DNA from: a virus
DNA length: 64,000 nucleotides
IMG/VR virus record: IMGVR_UViG_3300040809_000464
Location: 1 to 64,000 of that record
Direction: 5' to 3' (one strand)
Each line of letters begins with the position of its first letter. The first letter of the stretch is position 1. The notes beneath the pieces are model-generated. The model was not told where the DNA came from. It did no database searches and saw only the letters and a program-made list of their open reading frames with translations. Below, one piece after another: positions 38,187 to 47,613 of this stretch. A program made the translations under genes and the position numbers.

Positions 38187-38720
38187 ATGGATATACAAGC
38201 TTTCCTAAATACACATTTAATAGACTCTATCTTTATTAGTTTATATTTAATATTAACGCTGATTTATATAAAGTCTAGGAAGGCTTTTATTCCTCTAGTG
38301 TTATCGATTTCAGTAGGATTACCTCTATTCTTTGTAACTAAATATGTAGAGGTATTTGAAAGTATTGAGCATATGTGGAGGTTCTACTTCATAATGACAA
38401 TACTAGACTTTGGAGCTTTCTCAGTAGTTACATCTTCATATATAGATCTTAAAAAGAGAGCAGGCTTTTATATAAAGTTTGGATGTGCTTCTCTAATGAT
38501 AGCATCTTTCTTCTCTCTAGTAGAGACAGCGTTTAACATAGAAAGAAACTCTATCAGTGATATCTTCTATAAGGTTATAACTCCATTAGCTCATATTCTC
38601 ATAATAGTTAACCTGTTCAGAATAGGAGATCAATGTGTCAAAGGATTACCTGATAGCAGTGTTTCTAGGGATAGTGTTAGTAATAAGAGTAGTACGGATA
38701 ATAGTGGAGGCTTACCGTGA
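38187..38720 (+). CDS. Multi-pass membrane protein, 177 aa
   Basis: About four hydrophobic segments spread over residues 10-145 and a Ser/Asp-rich C-terminal tail. Location before a one-TM gene suggests a lysis or superinfection-exclusion pair. Its stop overlaps the next start. Confidence 0.55.
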   Translation: MDIQAFLNTHLIDSIFISLYLILTLIYIKSRKAFIPLVLSISVGLPLFFVTKYVEVFESIEHMWRFYFIMTILDFGAFSVVTSSYIDLKKRAGFYIKFGCASLMIASFFSLVETAFNIERNSISDIFYKVITPLAHILIIVNLFRIGDQCVKGLPDSSVSRDSVSNKSSTDNSGGLP

Positions 38721-39037
38721 TGATCAATGTAATGGAGAGATTGAGTCGAGTACTAACGGAACATCCGATTACTGATAAACTTACAGTGCAGACTACAGCG
38801 ATTGCTTCTGGAGCTGGTACTGTTGCAGTGGATACGATGGTACAAGCACAACCTGAAATGTGGTTTGGTTTTACTATAGTTGATTGGGCTGCAATCTTCT
38901 CAATCTGTTTGGCGTTAATAGCTCTAGGGAAGGAAGTCTTTAAAGGTATTAGAACGTTTAAGAATTTTCTTGAGAAGAGAAAACAAAAGAAATTAGAAGA
39001 ACAACAAGAAAAGGAGACTCCAAGCAATGACTTGTGA
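38717..39037 (+). CDS. Holin-like single-TM protein, 106 aa
   Basis: A short N-terminal helix, a Gly/Ala-rich segment, one TM near residues 50-68 and a basic/acidic coiled tail (EKRKQKKLEEQQEK). Size and topology match phage holins or antiholins. The C-terminal tail overlaps the ribosome site of the next gene (AAGGAG). Confidence 0.5.
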   Translation: MMINVMERLSRVLTEHPITDKLTVQTTAIASGAGTVAVDTMVQAQPEMWFGFTIVDWAAIFSICLALIALGKEVFKGIRTFKNFLEKRKQKKLEEQQEKETPSNDL

Positions 39038-39515
39038 TATTTCTCCACCAGACTTTACTACAGAACTTGGTAAGGTCAGATACTATTCGGGTGATAGAAC
39101 TCTTAATGAGAATGGGCAGTATATCATCCCCGATGCAGTGATATTAGAAATACTAGATATGTATGCTGATAAGCCTTCCTCTTGGAGAGTTTACTACGCT
39201 ACATTAGATACACTCTTAATGATGAAAACAACCTTTGCCCCTTATGCAGCTAGAAGCAGAGAACGTGAAGGTAGTGTTGAGGTTGAATTGTATGGTAATG
39301 AACGTTATCAGAATATCTGTGACCTGTATGATTGGTTTAGGAAGAAGCCTGACATCATCGTTAAAGACGCTGTACAAGGTTCTATCATCATAGGTGGTGT
39401 TCGTATAGATAAATACTGTGATGTATTGACTGATGCGAATGGTCTTTATAAAGGCTCTCGTATTGATGATATCTATAAAGTTCCAGTTACTTCTAAGGCT
39501 CATAAACAACCATAA
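39027..39515 (+). CDS. Head-tail connector protein (head completion, gp6/Ad1-like)
   Basis: 162 aa: an N-terminal GKVRYYSGD segment, a helix (VILEILDMYADKPSSWRVYYATLDTL) and a charged beta C-terminus. Its position first in the connector cluster, after the head and fibre genes, suits the adaptor that docks on the portal. Family assignment by context and size. Confidence 0.55.
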   Translation: MTCDISPPDFTTELGKVRYYSGDRTLNENGQYIIPDAVILEILDMYADKPSSWRVYYATLDTLLMMKTTFAPYAARSREREGSVEVELYGNERYQNICDLYDWFRKKPDIIVKDAVQGSIIIGGVRIDKYCDVLTDANGLYKGSRIDDIYKVPVTSKAHKQP

Positions 39516-39532
39516 GAATAAAAGGATAAGTT

Positions 39533-40006
39533 ATGTTGAAAGCATCCCTAAGAACAACAGTTACACATGACTTAGACGAAATAATAAGAAACTTAGAAGA
39601 ACTAGACAACACAGAGGTTTCTGCTGGATATTACGACAGTCAAGAACATCCAGAACATGACCTTACAGTGCCAGAGATAGCAACGATAAACAACTATGGC
39701 TTCTTCAATGTACCTCGCAGACCTTTTATGTCTGATGCAGGGCAGGATAATATAAAAAAGACTACGGAATATATTGGAGAAGCTATCGTAGATGCTATAC
39801 AGAATAAACCTGTAGATGATGACCTTCAAAGAGCTGCTGATAACTTAAAACAAAACATACAAGCTCGTATCCTTACTAATGATTATGAAGAGAATAGAGA
39901 ACCTTATAAATCATTCAAGCAAGAGGTATATGGTCATACTAAACCTTTAATAGCTACAGGGTATATGAAAGATAATGTGAATACAAGAGTAAAGAAAGGT
40001 GGATAG
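39533..40006 (+). CDS. Neck / tail-completion protein (HK97 gp10/gpS-like)
   Basis: 157 aa with the pattern SAGYYDSQ.HPEHDLTVPEIATINNYGFFNVPRRPFMSDAG..., typical of phage minor tail/neck proteins: strand, EIA helix, NYG and PRRPFM. It completes the tail end that meets the head. A 1 bp gap separates it from the next gene. Confidence 0.75.
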   Translation: MLKASLRTTVTHDLDEIIRNLEELDNTEVSAGYYDSQEHPEHDLTVPEIATINNYGFFNVPRRPFMSDAGQDNIKKTTEYIGEAIVDAIQNKPVDDDLQRAADNLKQNIQARILTNDYEENREPYKSFKQEVYGHTKPLIATGYMKDNVNTRVKKGG

Positions 40007-40393
40007 ATGATTTCAGGATTTCCTACTACAATGGGTTCGTGGAGACCTAAGCTACTACCAAGATTTACTTACCAAGCATACCACTACCAAGAAGTCACTG
40101 ATGCAAGGGGTCGACCTTTAGCGCCAATCACAGAAGAATTTACAATAGAGAATGCTTCAGGACTTCAACCTGTGGATGGTGATGTGCAGATGACTTTACC
40201 AGAAAACCTTAGAGATAAGGAAGTCTTCTGGTTTGCTACAACTACTCCTGTCAACACTGTAATGAACTTCACTGTAGAGTTATCTGATAGAGTAGTTGTT
40301 AATGGAGTCACTTATATAGTAATACGTAGTAAGAACTGGACCAGTAAGGTTAAGAACCATTATGAGATTTTAGTAGTGAGAGAGGATACATAA
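40007..40393 (+). CDS. Connector / head closure protein, 128 aa
   Basis: Small beta-rich protein (FTVELSDRVVVNGVTYIV) between the gp10-like and terminator genes. Context supports a head-closure (stopper) role. Its stop overlaps the next start as TAATG. Confidence 0.55.
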   Translation: MISGFPTTMGSWRPKLLPRFTYQAYHYQEVTDARGRPLAPITEEFTIENASGLQPVDGDVQMTLPENLRDKEVFWFATTTPVNTVMNFTVELSDRVVVNGVTYIVIRSKNWTSKVKNHYEILVVREDT

Positions 40394-40965
40394 TGAGTTT
40401 CTATGATATTAAGGTTACTGTTGAGAATGCTGTATGGGACTTCGTTAAAGATGTCTCTCAGTATGATGATAACAACATTACCTTTGGTAAGACTAATAAG
40501 ATACGCCCAGAAGACCCTTATATCACTATAAGGTTTCTCAATGCAGAGAGGTATGCTAGAGGTAGACGAGAAGGTTACACTCCTACTTGTGAAGAACAGA
40601 CAGCAGCAGACTACAAACTACAATTCGAAATAGCTGCATTCAGAGATGACCCTACCAACTCTATAGACCCTTTCGCTACACTATGGCAAATCACTCATGC
40701 TTTTGGTCAACCCTCTCACTTACAAATTTTTAATGATGCTAATATAGGTTTCTCAGATAGTACAAACGTAATAGATACGTCTGGTGTACGTGATGGTGCT
40801 ACTTGGGAACAGTCAGGATCATTCTTCCTTACACTTAATGTTGGCGTCTTAGAGGTAGGTCGTGTACCTATTGATATTATTGAGACAGTCAACATGGAAG
40901 CAACACTTTTAGATACAGATGAATCGGTGATCGCTCAAGAGAACATATCTGTAACCAACCCTTAA
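40393..40965 (+). CDS. Tail terminator protein
   Basis: 190 aa protein with YITIRFLNAER and LQFEIAAFRDDPTNSIDPFATLWQI, plus a C-terminal ILEVG-like strand set. This matches the LIC_12616-type tail terminators of myoviruses that cap the tail tube before joining the head. Confidence 0.65.
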   Translation: MSFYDIKVTVENAVWDFVKDVSQYDDNNITFGKTNKIRPEDPYITIRFLNAERYARGRREGYTPTCEEQTAADYKLQFEIAAFRDDPTNSIDPFATLWQITHAFGQPSHLQIFNDANIGFSDSTNVIDTSGVRDGATWEQSGSFFLTLNVGVLEVGRVPIDIIETVNMEATLLDTDESVIAQENISVTNP

Positions 40966-41007
40966 ACATTTTAAATGTGTACACAACAATAACAATGGAG
41001 TCAATAT

Positions 41008-42366
41008 ATGGCTATAGCTGATATTAGTCAAGTAGTCAACGTCACCGTTTCACTTGATACAGCACCAATCCCACAGCAAGGTTTTGACACGGTTATGTTC
41101 TTAGGTGAACATAAAGTCTTCACTGAGCGCTGGAAGGTATATAACACTGCTGCTGATATGCTTAATGATGGTTTTGAATCTACAGACCCTTCATACTTAG
41201 CAATTGCAACTTTATCTAGCGGTCCTAACAAGCCTAAGATTATGATGGTAGGTCGTAGAGAGGTTGATAGCCTCACATATACACCTACAGTAGAGAACTT
41301 AGCAGTTTACACCTTAGAGCTTAAAGTAAAAAGTAAAGCTTTTGAAGAGTTTACTTTTACATCTGATGCTGATGCTACTGCTACAGAAATCGTTAATGGT
41401 TTGATTGCAGATTTTACAGCTAACGCTACACCAGCTTTAGCAGCAGTGGTTACTCTTACGAATGTAGCTGATGAATTAGAGGTTACAGGTACAGACGAGT
41501 GGGCAGTAAGAAATGTAACATCTAACTTAAATCCTGCTACAGCATCAAAAGTAGTAACAGAAACTATCCCTGAAGCCTTAGCTGCTCTTAAAGTAGCAGA
41601 TGCTACATGGGCATATTTCGGTATTGAATCTAGACTAGCTGTAGATGTTAACGCTGCTAGGGACCATGCAGAATCTACCACTGAGATATTTGGTTTCTCT
41701 ACCTCTGGTGCGGAAGGTAAACTACCTAATGGTAACAGCAGCCTAGATGATGCCTACGCAGACTTATCTCAATACAGTGTAGGTATCTGGAGTGCTGATG
41801 CTGCTATGTATCCTGAGATGGGAATGCTTCGTCCATTAGCTACTGTTCAGATTCCGGGTCAAACTACTCTTCACGGTCAACAGTTATATGGCATCGCTGT
41901 AGATAAAGATTCTACACTCACTAATTCTGAATCTCTTATTGTACGTGGTAAGAACGCTAACACTTATGAACTCATTGGTGGTGTTGGTTTTGTACGTGAT
42001 GGTAAGGTATTCTCTGGTGAGTTTGTTGATAACGTAGACTTAGCTCGTTGGTTTAAAGCTCGCTTACAAGAGAACGTATACCAGTTAGTAGTATCTAAAG
42101 CTCGTGCAAACACTAAAGTACCTTATACCAACTCAGGTATTGCTATGGTTGGTGATCGTATCATCGAAGTAGTTAATCAAGGGATCAATGGTGGAGTCTT
42201 TAATGGTGACTTCAATAATGGTCTAGGTTATATCTTAGAGTTACCAGCTTTAGAGGAAATCCCTACTAATGATAGAGCTAACCGTGTATTGAATGGTGTT
42301 AAGATTACAGTACAAACTACTGGTGCAATCTACACTATCAATATCGATGGTATCATCACAGTATAA
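41008..42366 (+). CDS. Contractile tail sheath protein (DUF3383)
   Basis: 452 aa. The N-terminus (ADISQVVNVTVSLDTAPIPQQGFD) and GVNGGVFNGDFNNG, then a C-terminal IYTINIDGIITV strand typical for DUF3383 sheaths. Internal domain (residues ~95-180, VKSKAFEEFTFTSDADATATEIVNG) is a known insertion type. Defines this phage as a myovirus. Confidence 0.85.
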   Translation: MAIADISQVVNVTVSLDTAPIPQQGFDTVMFLGEHKVFTERWKVYNTAADMLNDGFESTDPSYLAIATLSSGPNKPKIMMVGRREVDSLTYTPTVENLAVYTLELKVKSKAFEEFTFTSDADATATEIVNGLIADFTANATPALAAVVTLTNVADELEVTGTDEWAVRNVTSNLNPATASKVVTETIPEALAALKVADATWAYFGIESRLAVDVNAARDHAESTTEIFGFSTSGAEGKLPNGNSSLDDAYADLSQYSVGIWSADAAMYPEMGMLRPLATVQIPGQTTLHGQQLYGIAVDKDSTLTNSESLIVRGKNANTYELIGGVGFVRDGKVFSGEFVDNVDLARWFKARLQENVYQLVVSKARANTKVPYTNSGIAMVGDRIIEVVNQGINGGVFNGDFNNGLGYILELPALEEIPTNDRANRVLNGVKITVQTTGAIYTINIDGIITV

Positions 42367-42383
42367 TAACATAGGAAATAATA

Positions 42384-42845
42384 ATGGCACAACTATTAGA
42401 TGTAATTAATCCTTCAACGGATATAGTAAACATCTCTGGTCACGAAGTAACAGGTTTCGCTGATGACTCTATGTTAACTATTTCTCGTGATGAAGATGTA
42501 ATGCTTAAGACTGTTGGTGTACAAGGTGATATGACTTTGTATCAAAACCAAAACAGAACAGGTACTCTAACTATCAGATTGCAAGAGACTTCACCTACGA
42601 ATGATTTCTTCTCTGGTATCTTAGCAGGTATGAGAACTGGGACTATCAAAGGTGTAGTACCTTTCACTGTTATCCGTAATGGTTCTTACTCAAGTATCTC
42701 TGGTGGTCAGTGTTGGATTCAAGGTCAACCAGATCGTACATACGGTAAAGAGGGTGAAGTATATGAATGGACCTTCGGAGTGTTCGACTCTGAAGTGGGT
42801 ATTTTAGGTGCAATAGAACAAGCTCAGGATATTGCTGGTCTATAA
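42384..42845 (+). CDS. Tail tube protein (DUF3277-like)
   Basis: 153 aa protein of tube fold: GHEVTGFADDSMLTISRDEDVMLKTVG, QNRTGTLTIRLQETS, QGQPDRTYGKEGEVYEWTFG. It follows the sheath gene in canonical order and stacks as hexameric rings inside the sheath. Confidence 0.85.
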   Translation: MAQLLDVINPSTDIVNISGHEVTGFADDSMLTISRDEDVMLKTVGVQGDMTLYQNQNRTGTLTIRLQETSPTNDFFSGILAGMRTGTIKGVVPFTVIRNGSYSSISGGQCWIQGQPDRTYGKEGEVYEWTFGVFDSEVGILGAIEQAQDIAGL

Positions 42846-42888
42846 TGTACTTATATTTCACACTATATAATTTTTAGGATTTTCGATT

Positions 42889-42924
42889 GTCGTGTGGTCA
42901 TGGAAGACCTTTTTCTTACACGAC
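42889..42924 (+). terminator. Attenuator-like double hairpin before the chaperone gene
   Basis: Outer stem GTCGTGT (42889-42895)/ACACGAC (42918-42924). Inner stem GGTC (42896-42899)/GACC (42906-42909) followed by TTTTTCTT. Either inner hairpin plus T-run (intrinsic terminator) or the larger stem followed by TTTCATTTT could reduce read-through, lowering chaperone level relative to tube. Confidence 0.55.
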
Positions 42925-42948
42925 TTTCATTTTAAGGATTAACACGAC

Positions 42949-43380
42949 ATGACAATTCAAAACAATCAATCTCACATCAAAACCTCAAACAATACTTATC
43001 TCGCACATAGCTGGAACATGATTACACGCTTCCAGAGAATCCCCTACTTCGGTAAAATCTTAGGTATCCCATTCGCTCAGTTAGCCTCTGCTAAAGAGGA
43101 AGCAGACTTTGGAGAAGCCTTAGCAGACTCACTCTTCTTACTCTTCACTACTTTAGACGAAGTTGGTACAGTAGACCTTATCAATAAACTACTAGATGGA
43201 GTACACTCTGTCAAAACTAATCAGCAAGTGGATATTGAAGCAGACTTCGATGGTGATATGTCTGAAGTAGTAGAGTTATGTGTAGCAGCCTTTAAGTTCC
43301 AATACGGGAGTTTGCTCAAGGGAAAGTCTTTGACAGGTCTAATCGAAGTGGGGAGCGGAATAAGCGCCTTAAAGGGTTAG
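42949..43380 (+). CDS. Tail assembly chaperone (gpG-like)
   Basis: 143 aa protein, mostly helical, with IPFAQLASAKEEADFGEALADSL. It lies between tail tube and tape measure and ends just past a slippery site. It binds the tape measure during tail assembly. Its shifted product is annotated separately. Confidence 0.8.
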   Translation: MTIQNNQSHIKTSNNTYLAHSWNMITRFQRIPYFGKILGIPFAQLASAKEEADFGEALADSLFLLFTTLDEVGTVDLINKLLDGVHSVKTNQQVDIEADFDGDMSEVVELCVAAFKFQYGSLLKGKSLTGLIEVGSGISALKG

Positions 43381-43607
43381 ACGAATACATTGAACATAAC
43401 ACAACTGTTCCTTGGTATATGGCTAGAGTGCATAACCTTTTAAGAAGTTCTCAGAATAAGAATGGACAGCTTACATATGACACTGTTATGTATAAGATGA
43501 GCCTAGAAGAGTTTATCCAAGCAGAGGAGCAGTTTGATATATTTCAGATGTATGAAGATGAGCTTGAGAAGATTGCTGAAGCGGAAGCTAAGACTAAAAA
43601 TAATTAA
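42949..43607 (+). CDS. Tail assembly chaperone frameshift fusion (gpGT-like), ~219 aa
   Basis: A -1 shift at GGGAAAG (43320-43326) joins the first 126 codons to a reading frame that stays open to 43607. The shifted frame reads VFDRSNRSGERNKRLKGLDEY, then a conserved-looking ...WYMARVHNLLRS...T domain. The ATG at 43419 lacks a ribosome site, so independent translation of the second part is unlikely. Confidence 0.8.
43320..43326 (+). other. -1 frameshift slippery heptamer GGGAAAG
   Basis: Zero-frame reading is AAG GGA AAG, so G-GGA-AAG has the X-XXY-YYZ order; it is the same heptamer used in lambda G/GT. Confidence 0.8.
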
Positions 43608-43623
43608 GGTAAGGTACTAGATC

Positions 43624-45669
43624 ATGGCAACAACTACAGTTAATGTTTCTGAAATTAAAAATATAGCCACGGTTGATACTAGGTCTGCCTTAAGAAAGCT
43701 TAAAGAATATAAGAAAGAGCTAGAATCTTTCAAGAACATACAAATACCTAAGATTGGTCTTCAACGTTCTCAAGCTGTTACTAAGATGGGCTTAAAGGCT
43801 CAGAAGCAAGTCAATGAAGAGTTACGTAAGCAGAAAGAACATAGGAAGATGCTTGCTAATGCGGAGAGGGAAGCTCACAGAGAGAACTCTCAACGTATTA
43901 AGGAAGCTATAAGGCTCAGGCAACAACAATCTAAAGCTGAACAGAAAGCCTTAAACGATGCTCAACGTCAAGAAGCGAAACGTAGACGTGAACACGCTAT
44001 CAAGGAAGAGAACATAGACTTCACTCGTGATAAGCTCAAGACTATGGGGGTCAGACCTGATAGTAAGCTTGCTAAGAGTGTGGAAGAATCTTCTAAGAGG
44101 TTACGTAGTGGTACTATCTCATTAAAGCGGTACAGACATGAAGTACGTATGGCTGAGATGGAGAACCGTAGATTAGCCCGTTCCACTAAAACTGTTGGTG
44201 AATCATTTAGAAGTCTTCGTTCAATGATTGTAGCTGCTACAGCCTCTATGACGTTGTTTGCAGAAGGTAGAGAGATAGTTAGTACAGGTCTTGAGATTGA
44301 AGGTCTCCACTTAGCGTTGAAAGCTATTACGAAGGATACTGGTGCTGCCACTAAAGAGTATGAGTTCTTTAGGGGTGTAGTACATCAAACAGGTCTTGAC
44401 TTACTTTCTAGTGCTAAATCATTTAAGATATTCACAGCAGCAGCATCTACTACAACATTGAAAGGTGAGAAGGCTAGAGCGCTCTTTGAAGAAACTTCTA
44501 AACAGATAGCTACATTAGGTTTGAGTGCTGATGAAGCATTCGGTATCTTCAAAGCTATGGGTCAGATAATGTCAAAGAACCGTGTTAGTGCGGAAGAATT
44601 ATCTAACCAGTTGGGTGATAGGATGCCCGGTGCTGTAGGTTTGGCAGCTAAAGCGATGAACATGACAACCAAAGAGTTGTTAGCCTTAGTAGCTACAGGT
44701 AAGCTTACTGCTGAAGAGTTTTTACCTAAGTTAACCAAAGCCCTAAAGGATTCTAATAGTGGTTTCGCTGCTATGGCTGAAGAGAGTAAACGTATTGCTT
44801 TCGGTAGGTTCAAAACAGCTATCACAGATCTTCGTAATACAATCTTCCAAGGTGGTTTCGGGCAAGGGTTGGCTGATTTAGCTAATACCATGTCAGAGAT
44901 ACTTATGAAGGCTAAACCGTTAGGTGCTTTCTTAGGTGGTACATTTAGAGGTATCCTTCTTGGTCTAGCTACTCCTGTTATGATACTAGTTGCTGCTTTA
45001 GTAGACCTAGTAAATATCCTTTCTGAAATATTCTTCGACAAAGCCTTTATAGATTTAGATAAGACAGACTTAGACCTTATAGCATTGACAGGTACTATAG
45101 GTGGACTGGCTATTGGCTTAGGTGCTTTATCTGTAGTCTTAGTTAAGATAGTTGGTATCTTCAAATCACTACGTAAAGTGGCTCTAGGCGCTAGTTTAGC
45201 TATGTGGTTAAACCCTTTAGGTATTGCAGTAGCACTGTTCATAGGTTTGGCAGCAGGTGCAGTAGTCTTTAGAGATGAGCTTAAGGGTGTTATCGAGGTA
45301 ATGGATAAACTATTTGATAAGATGGAATCACTTTCAGAGTTTGCTGACAAGTTCCAACTAGGAGAGTGGTTTAAAGGTTTGCAAAGATTCAGTGAGTTTG
45401 TATCCCCGTGGACATCTGCACAAGGTAGACTTGATATACTAAGAGATAGATGGAATGAGAGTATCAATCCTCAAGCTTCTGTGCAAGGTAATACTACATC
45501 GGTCTCATCTAGTAACACTATTCAGAATGGTACAAGTGCGGCTCCTAAGACTGATGTGACTATCACATTACAGGGTGAACAATCTTGGCTTAGTGACTTT
45601 ATCAACATCATTGTAGATGATAAAAGAGCGGATAGTGTACTTAAGATAATGAATGCAACATCTAAATAG
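43624..45669 (+). CDS. Tape measure protein, 681 aa
   Basis: N-terminal coiled coil (residues ~20-200, Arg/Lys/Gln-rich), then a tape_meas_nterm-type domain with IMSKNRVSAEELSNQLGDRMPGAVGLAAKAMNMTTKELLAL, and hydrophobic segments (~420-560) that may cross the host membrane at DNA entry. Length would correspond to a tail of roughly 100 nm if about 1.5 angstrom per residue applies. It has no visible lysozyme domain. Confidence 0.85.
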   Translation: MATTTVNVSEIKNIATVDTRSALRKLKEYKKELESFKNIQIPKIGLQRSQAVTKMGLKAQKQVNEELRKQKEHRKMLANAEREAHRENSQRIKEAIRLRQQQSKAEQKALNDAQRQEAKRRREHAIKEENIDFTRDKLKTMGVRPDSKLAKSVEESSKRLRSGTISLKRYRHEVRMAEMENRRLARSTKTVGESFRSLRSMIVAATASMTLFAEGREIVSTGLEIEGLHLALKAITKDTGAATKEYEFFRGVVHQTGLDLLSSAKSFKIFTAAASTTTLKGEKARALFEETSKQIATLGLSADEAFGIFKAMGQIMSKNRVSAEELSNQLGDRMPGAVGLAAKAMNMTTKELLALVATGKLTAEEFLPKLTKALKDSNSGFAAMAEESKRIAFGRFKTAITDLRNTIFQGGFGQGLADLANTMSEILMKAKPLGAFLGGTFRGILLGLATPVMILVAALVDLVNILSEIFFDKAFIDLDKTDLDLIALTGTIGGLAIGLGALSVVLVKIVGIFKSLRKVALGASLAMWLNPLGIAVALFIGLAAGAVVFRDELKGVIEVMDKLFDKMESLSEFADKFQLGEWFKGLQRFSEFVSPWTSAQGRLDILRDRWNESINPQASVQGNTTSVSSSNTIQNGTSAAPKTDVTITLQGEQSWLSDFINIIVDDKRADSVLKIMNATSK

Positions 45670-45677
45670 GATAACTT

Positions 45678-46334
45678 ATGGCAGACAACCTTGTAATATT
45701 AGCTGGAGGAGGTAGGAACTTAAATGAATCTGCCTTAATACCTTCAGTAGCAATAACAGTAGAACATAGTATGTCTAATGAGATCAGTAGTTATCCTATT
45801 GAGAAGATGGCTGATGCACTACTCAACTCTAAGAAGAATAACAACATCATTACGATGTCAGGTATGTTCTCCGAGATACATTTACCTGCTGTCCTTGGTG
45901 GTGTTACTACTCCAGATGTTCTGAAAAGCACTATAGACTCTGGAGGTAACAGACCTCAAGCAGCTTTCGATTTGATTGAAAGAGTAAGGAATGACAGCTC
46001 TTATGTAGATTTAGTCACCAAATATAAGACCTATAAAGATTGTCTCATCAAGACTTTCTTAGTGAATGAGGACAGTACAACTGATAAGGTTATGAGCTTT
46101 CAGATTACCTTTGAACAACCTCGCTTCATAGTTACTACTCAACAGGTAACAGCTAATATAGTTGAATCTAAACAGGATAGTGCTAGTGATAATATCTCTG
46201 GTAATCCTGCTACGAAGAAAGAAGAAGATGAGAAAACTTTAAGGGCGTTAGGTGATGTAGGAGATCTTATAGAGGATATAGCTTCTGGGATCTTAGATAC
46301 ACTTAACCCTACAGAGGAGACACCAACACCATGA
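45678..46334 (+). CDS. Baseplate/tail tip protein, 218 aa
   Basis: Starts MADNLVILAGGGRNLNESALI, followed by VEHSMSNEISSYPIEKMADALL, a pattern seen in tail proteins just after the tape measure. C-terminal ~60 residues are acidic and variable. Probably a tube initiator or Dit-like hub component. GATAAC precedes the ATG. Confidence 0.6.
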   Translation: MADNLVILAGGGRNLNESALIPSVAITVEHSMSNEISSYPIEKMADALLNSKKNNNIITMSGMFSEIHLPAVLGGVTTPDVLKSTIDSGGNRPQAAFDLIERVRNDSSYVDLVTKYKTYKDCLIKTFLVNEDSTTDKVMSFQITFEQPRFIVTTQQVTANIVESKQDSASDNISGNPATKKEEDEKTLRALGDVGDLIEDIASGILDTLNPTEETPTP

Positions 46335-46684
46335 CAGTATTTTCATTACCTGTATCAGATTATGCAGACAATACCCAAACGATTGTTTTGGATGGTGTAT
46401 CCTACAGTATGAGATTACAGTGGAACACAAGAGATGAGTCTTGGCAGTGTTTCTTAGGTGCTACTGGAAGGGAGTTTAAGTGTAAGTTTAAAGTGGTTGT
46501 TGGTTTTGATTTACTAAAACCTTTTAAAGCTTATGACGAGACACCAAACGGTAAGCTTTTCGTGTGGGACAATGAGCGGTATTTTGGTAGAGTTGGGAGA
46601 GATAACTTCGGTATTGATAAGCGCTTTGAGTTCTTTTACGAAACAGAAGATGGTACAGTAGCAGACCAACTCTTAGGAGAGTAA
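46331..46684 (+). CDS. Baseplate plug-like protein (DUF6983-like), 117 aa
   Basis: LDGVSYSMRLQWNTRDESWQ is the family signature I associate with small baseplate/tail plug proteins of T4-unrelated myoviruses. Overlaps the preceding gene by 4 bp (ATGA). Confidence 0.6.
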   Translation: MTVFSLPVSDYADNTQTIVLDGVSYSMRLQWNTRDESWQCFLGATGREFKCKFKVVVGFDLLKPFKAYDETPNGKLFVWDNERYFGRVGRDNFGIDKRFEFFYETEDGTVADQLLGE

Positions 46685-46685
46685 T

Positions 46686-47612
46686 ATGTACAAGTATGAA
46701 CTTATTATAGGTGTTCCTTTAGAGATTGATAATCAGAATATAGATCAGCTAGCTACAGTTACTAATGAGTTCACTCTTACAAATAACCAGATAACGTTTG
46801 ACATCAAGAAGAACAATGCAGCAGCTAGCAACTCTGGAAGTATAATAATAGTTAATGCTCCTCGTGAACTAGCTAACTTACTTACTGAACAACAAGGTCA
46901 ACGTTCTATTATAGAATTCAAAGCTGGCTTCACAACAGATCCAGAGCTACCTGAGATATTCAGAGGAGTGGTTGAGAACGCTACAGAAGACAAGCAAGGT
47001 GTGGATTATCGTCTGACCTTAAAGTTATCTGATGGCGGTTCAAACAAGAGAGAGTTTGTATCTAAAAGAGCATACCCTACAGGTACTTCTATAGATGTCG
47101 TCTTAAGAGATTTAATAGGTGATGCTGGTTTGGCTAGGGGACCTATATATGAGATACGTGAAGAGTTGAAAGCACCCTTATCTGTCTCTGGGAATACATA
47201 CACGAACATAGTTAAGATAGCTGAGAAGTATGGTATGAACTTTTCTACTCAGAGTGGTACAGCTTATTTGATACCCGGTAATGCAGCTACGGAAGCACAA
47301 GTAGTTAGAATCAATGCAGATACAGGTATGGTTGGGAGTCCCTCTTTAGGAAGTAACCCAGCTAATCTATCTGGTGATGGTACGACACCAAAGCAAGGCA
47401 TAGTTGTAACGAGTATCTTAAATGGTAATATCATCCCAGAGAACTTTGTAGAAGTAGCTTCTGAGAATGTGAACGGTTTATATAAAGTAGAAGAAGTACA
47501 TCACAGCGGTAACTATGAAGGTTCTGTATGGTTTAGTAAGGTGACATGTAAACCTACTGATTACACTATTCAGAATTATGTAGTAGAAGTGCCTTATAGA
47601 GTTGGAGGTTAA
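46686..47612 (+). CDS. Baseplate hub protein (gp27/gpD-like), 308 aa
   Basis: Beta-barrel-rich N-terminus (EFTLTNNQITFDIKKNN, GSIIIVNAP), FRGVVENA, and VEEVHHSGNYEGSVWFSKVTC near the end, typical for hub proteins that sit on the spike trimer. Its position before the gp138-like spike is canonical. Confidence 0.7.
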   Translation: MYKYELIIGVPLEIDNQNIDQLATVTNEFTLTNNQITFDIKKNNAAASNSGSIIIVNAPRELANLLTEQQGQRSIIEFKAGFTTDPELPEIFRGVVENATEDKQGVDYRLTLKLSDGGSNKREFVSKRAYPTGTSIDVVLRDLIGDAGLARGPIYEIREELKAPLSVSGNTYTNIVKIAEKYGMNFSTQSGTAYLIPGNAATEAQVVRINADTGMVGSPSLGSNPANLSGDGTTPKQGIVVTSILNGNIIPENFVEVASENVNGLYKVEEVHHSGNYEGSVWFSKVTCKPTDYTIQNYVVEVPYRVGG

Positions 47613-47613
47613 T

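Noticed and set aside
43419-43607. Separate small gene downstream of the tail chaperone
   Set aside because: Its ATG has no ribosome site and the same frame stays open upstream to a GGGAAAG slippery site, so it is the second half of a frameshift product.
44562-45467. Long open frame (301 codons) on the minus strand opposite the tape measure gene
   Set aside because: Antisense shadow: sequence is low-complexity, lacks a ribosome site and is covered by a clear tape measure gene.
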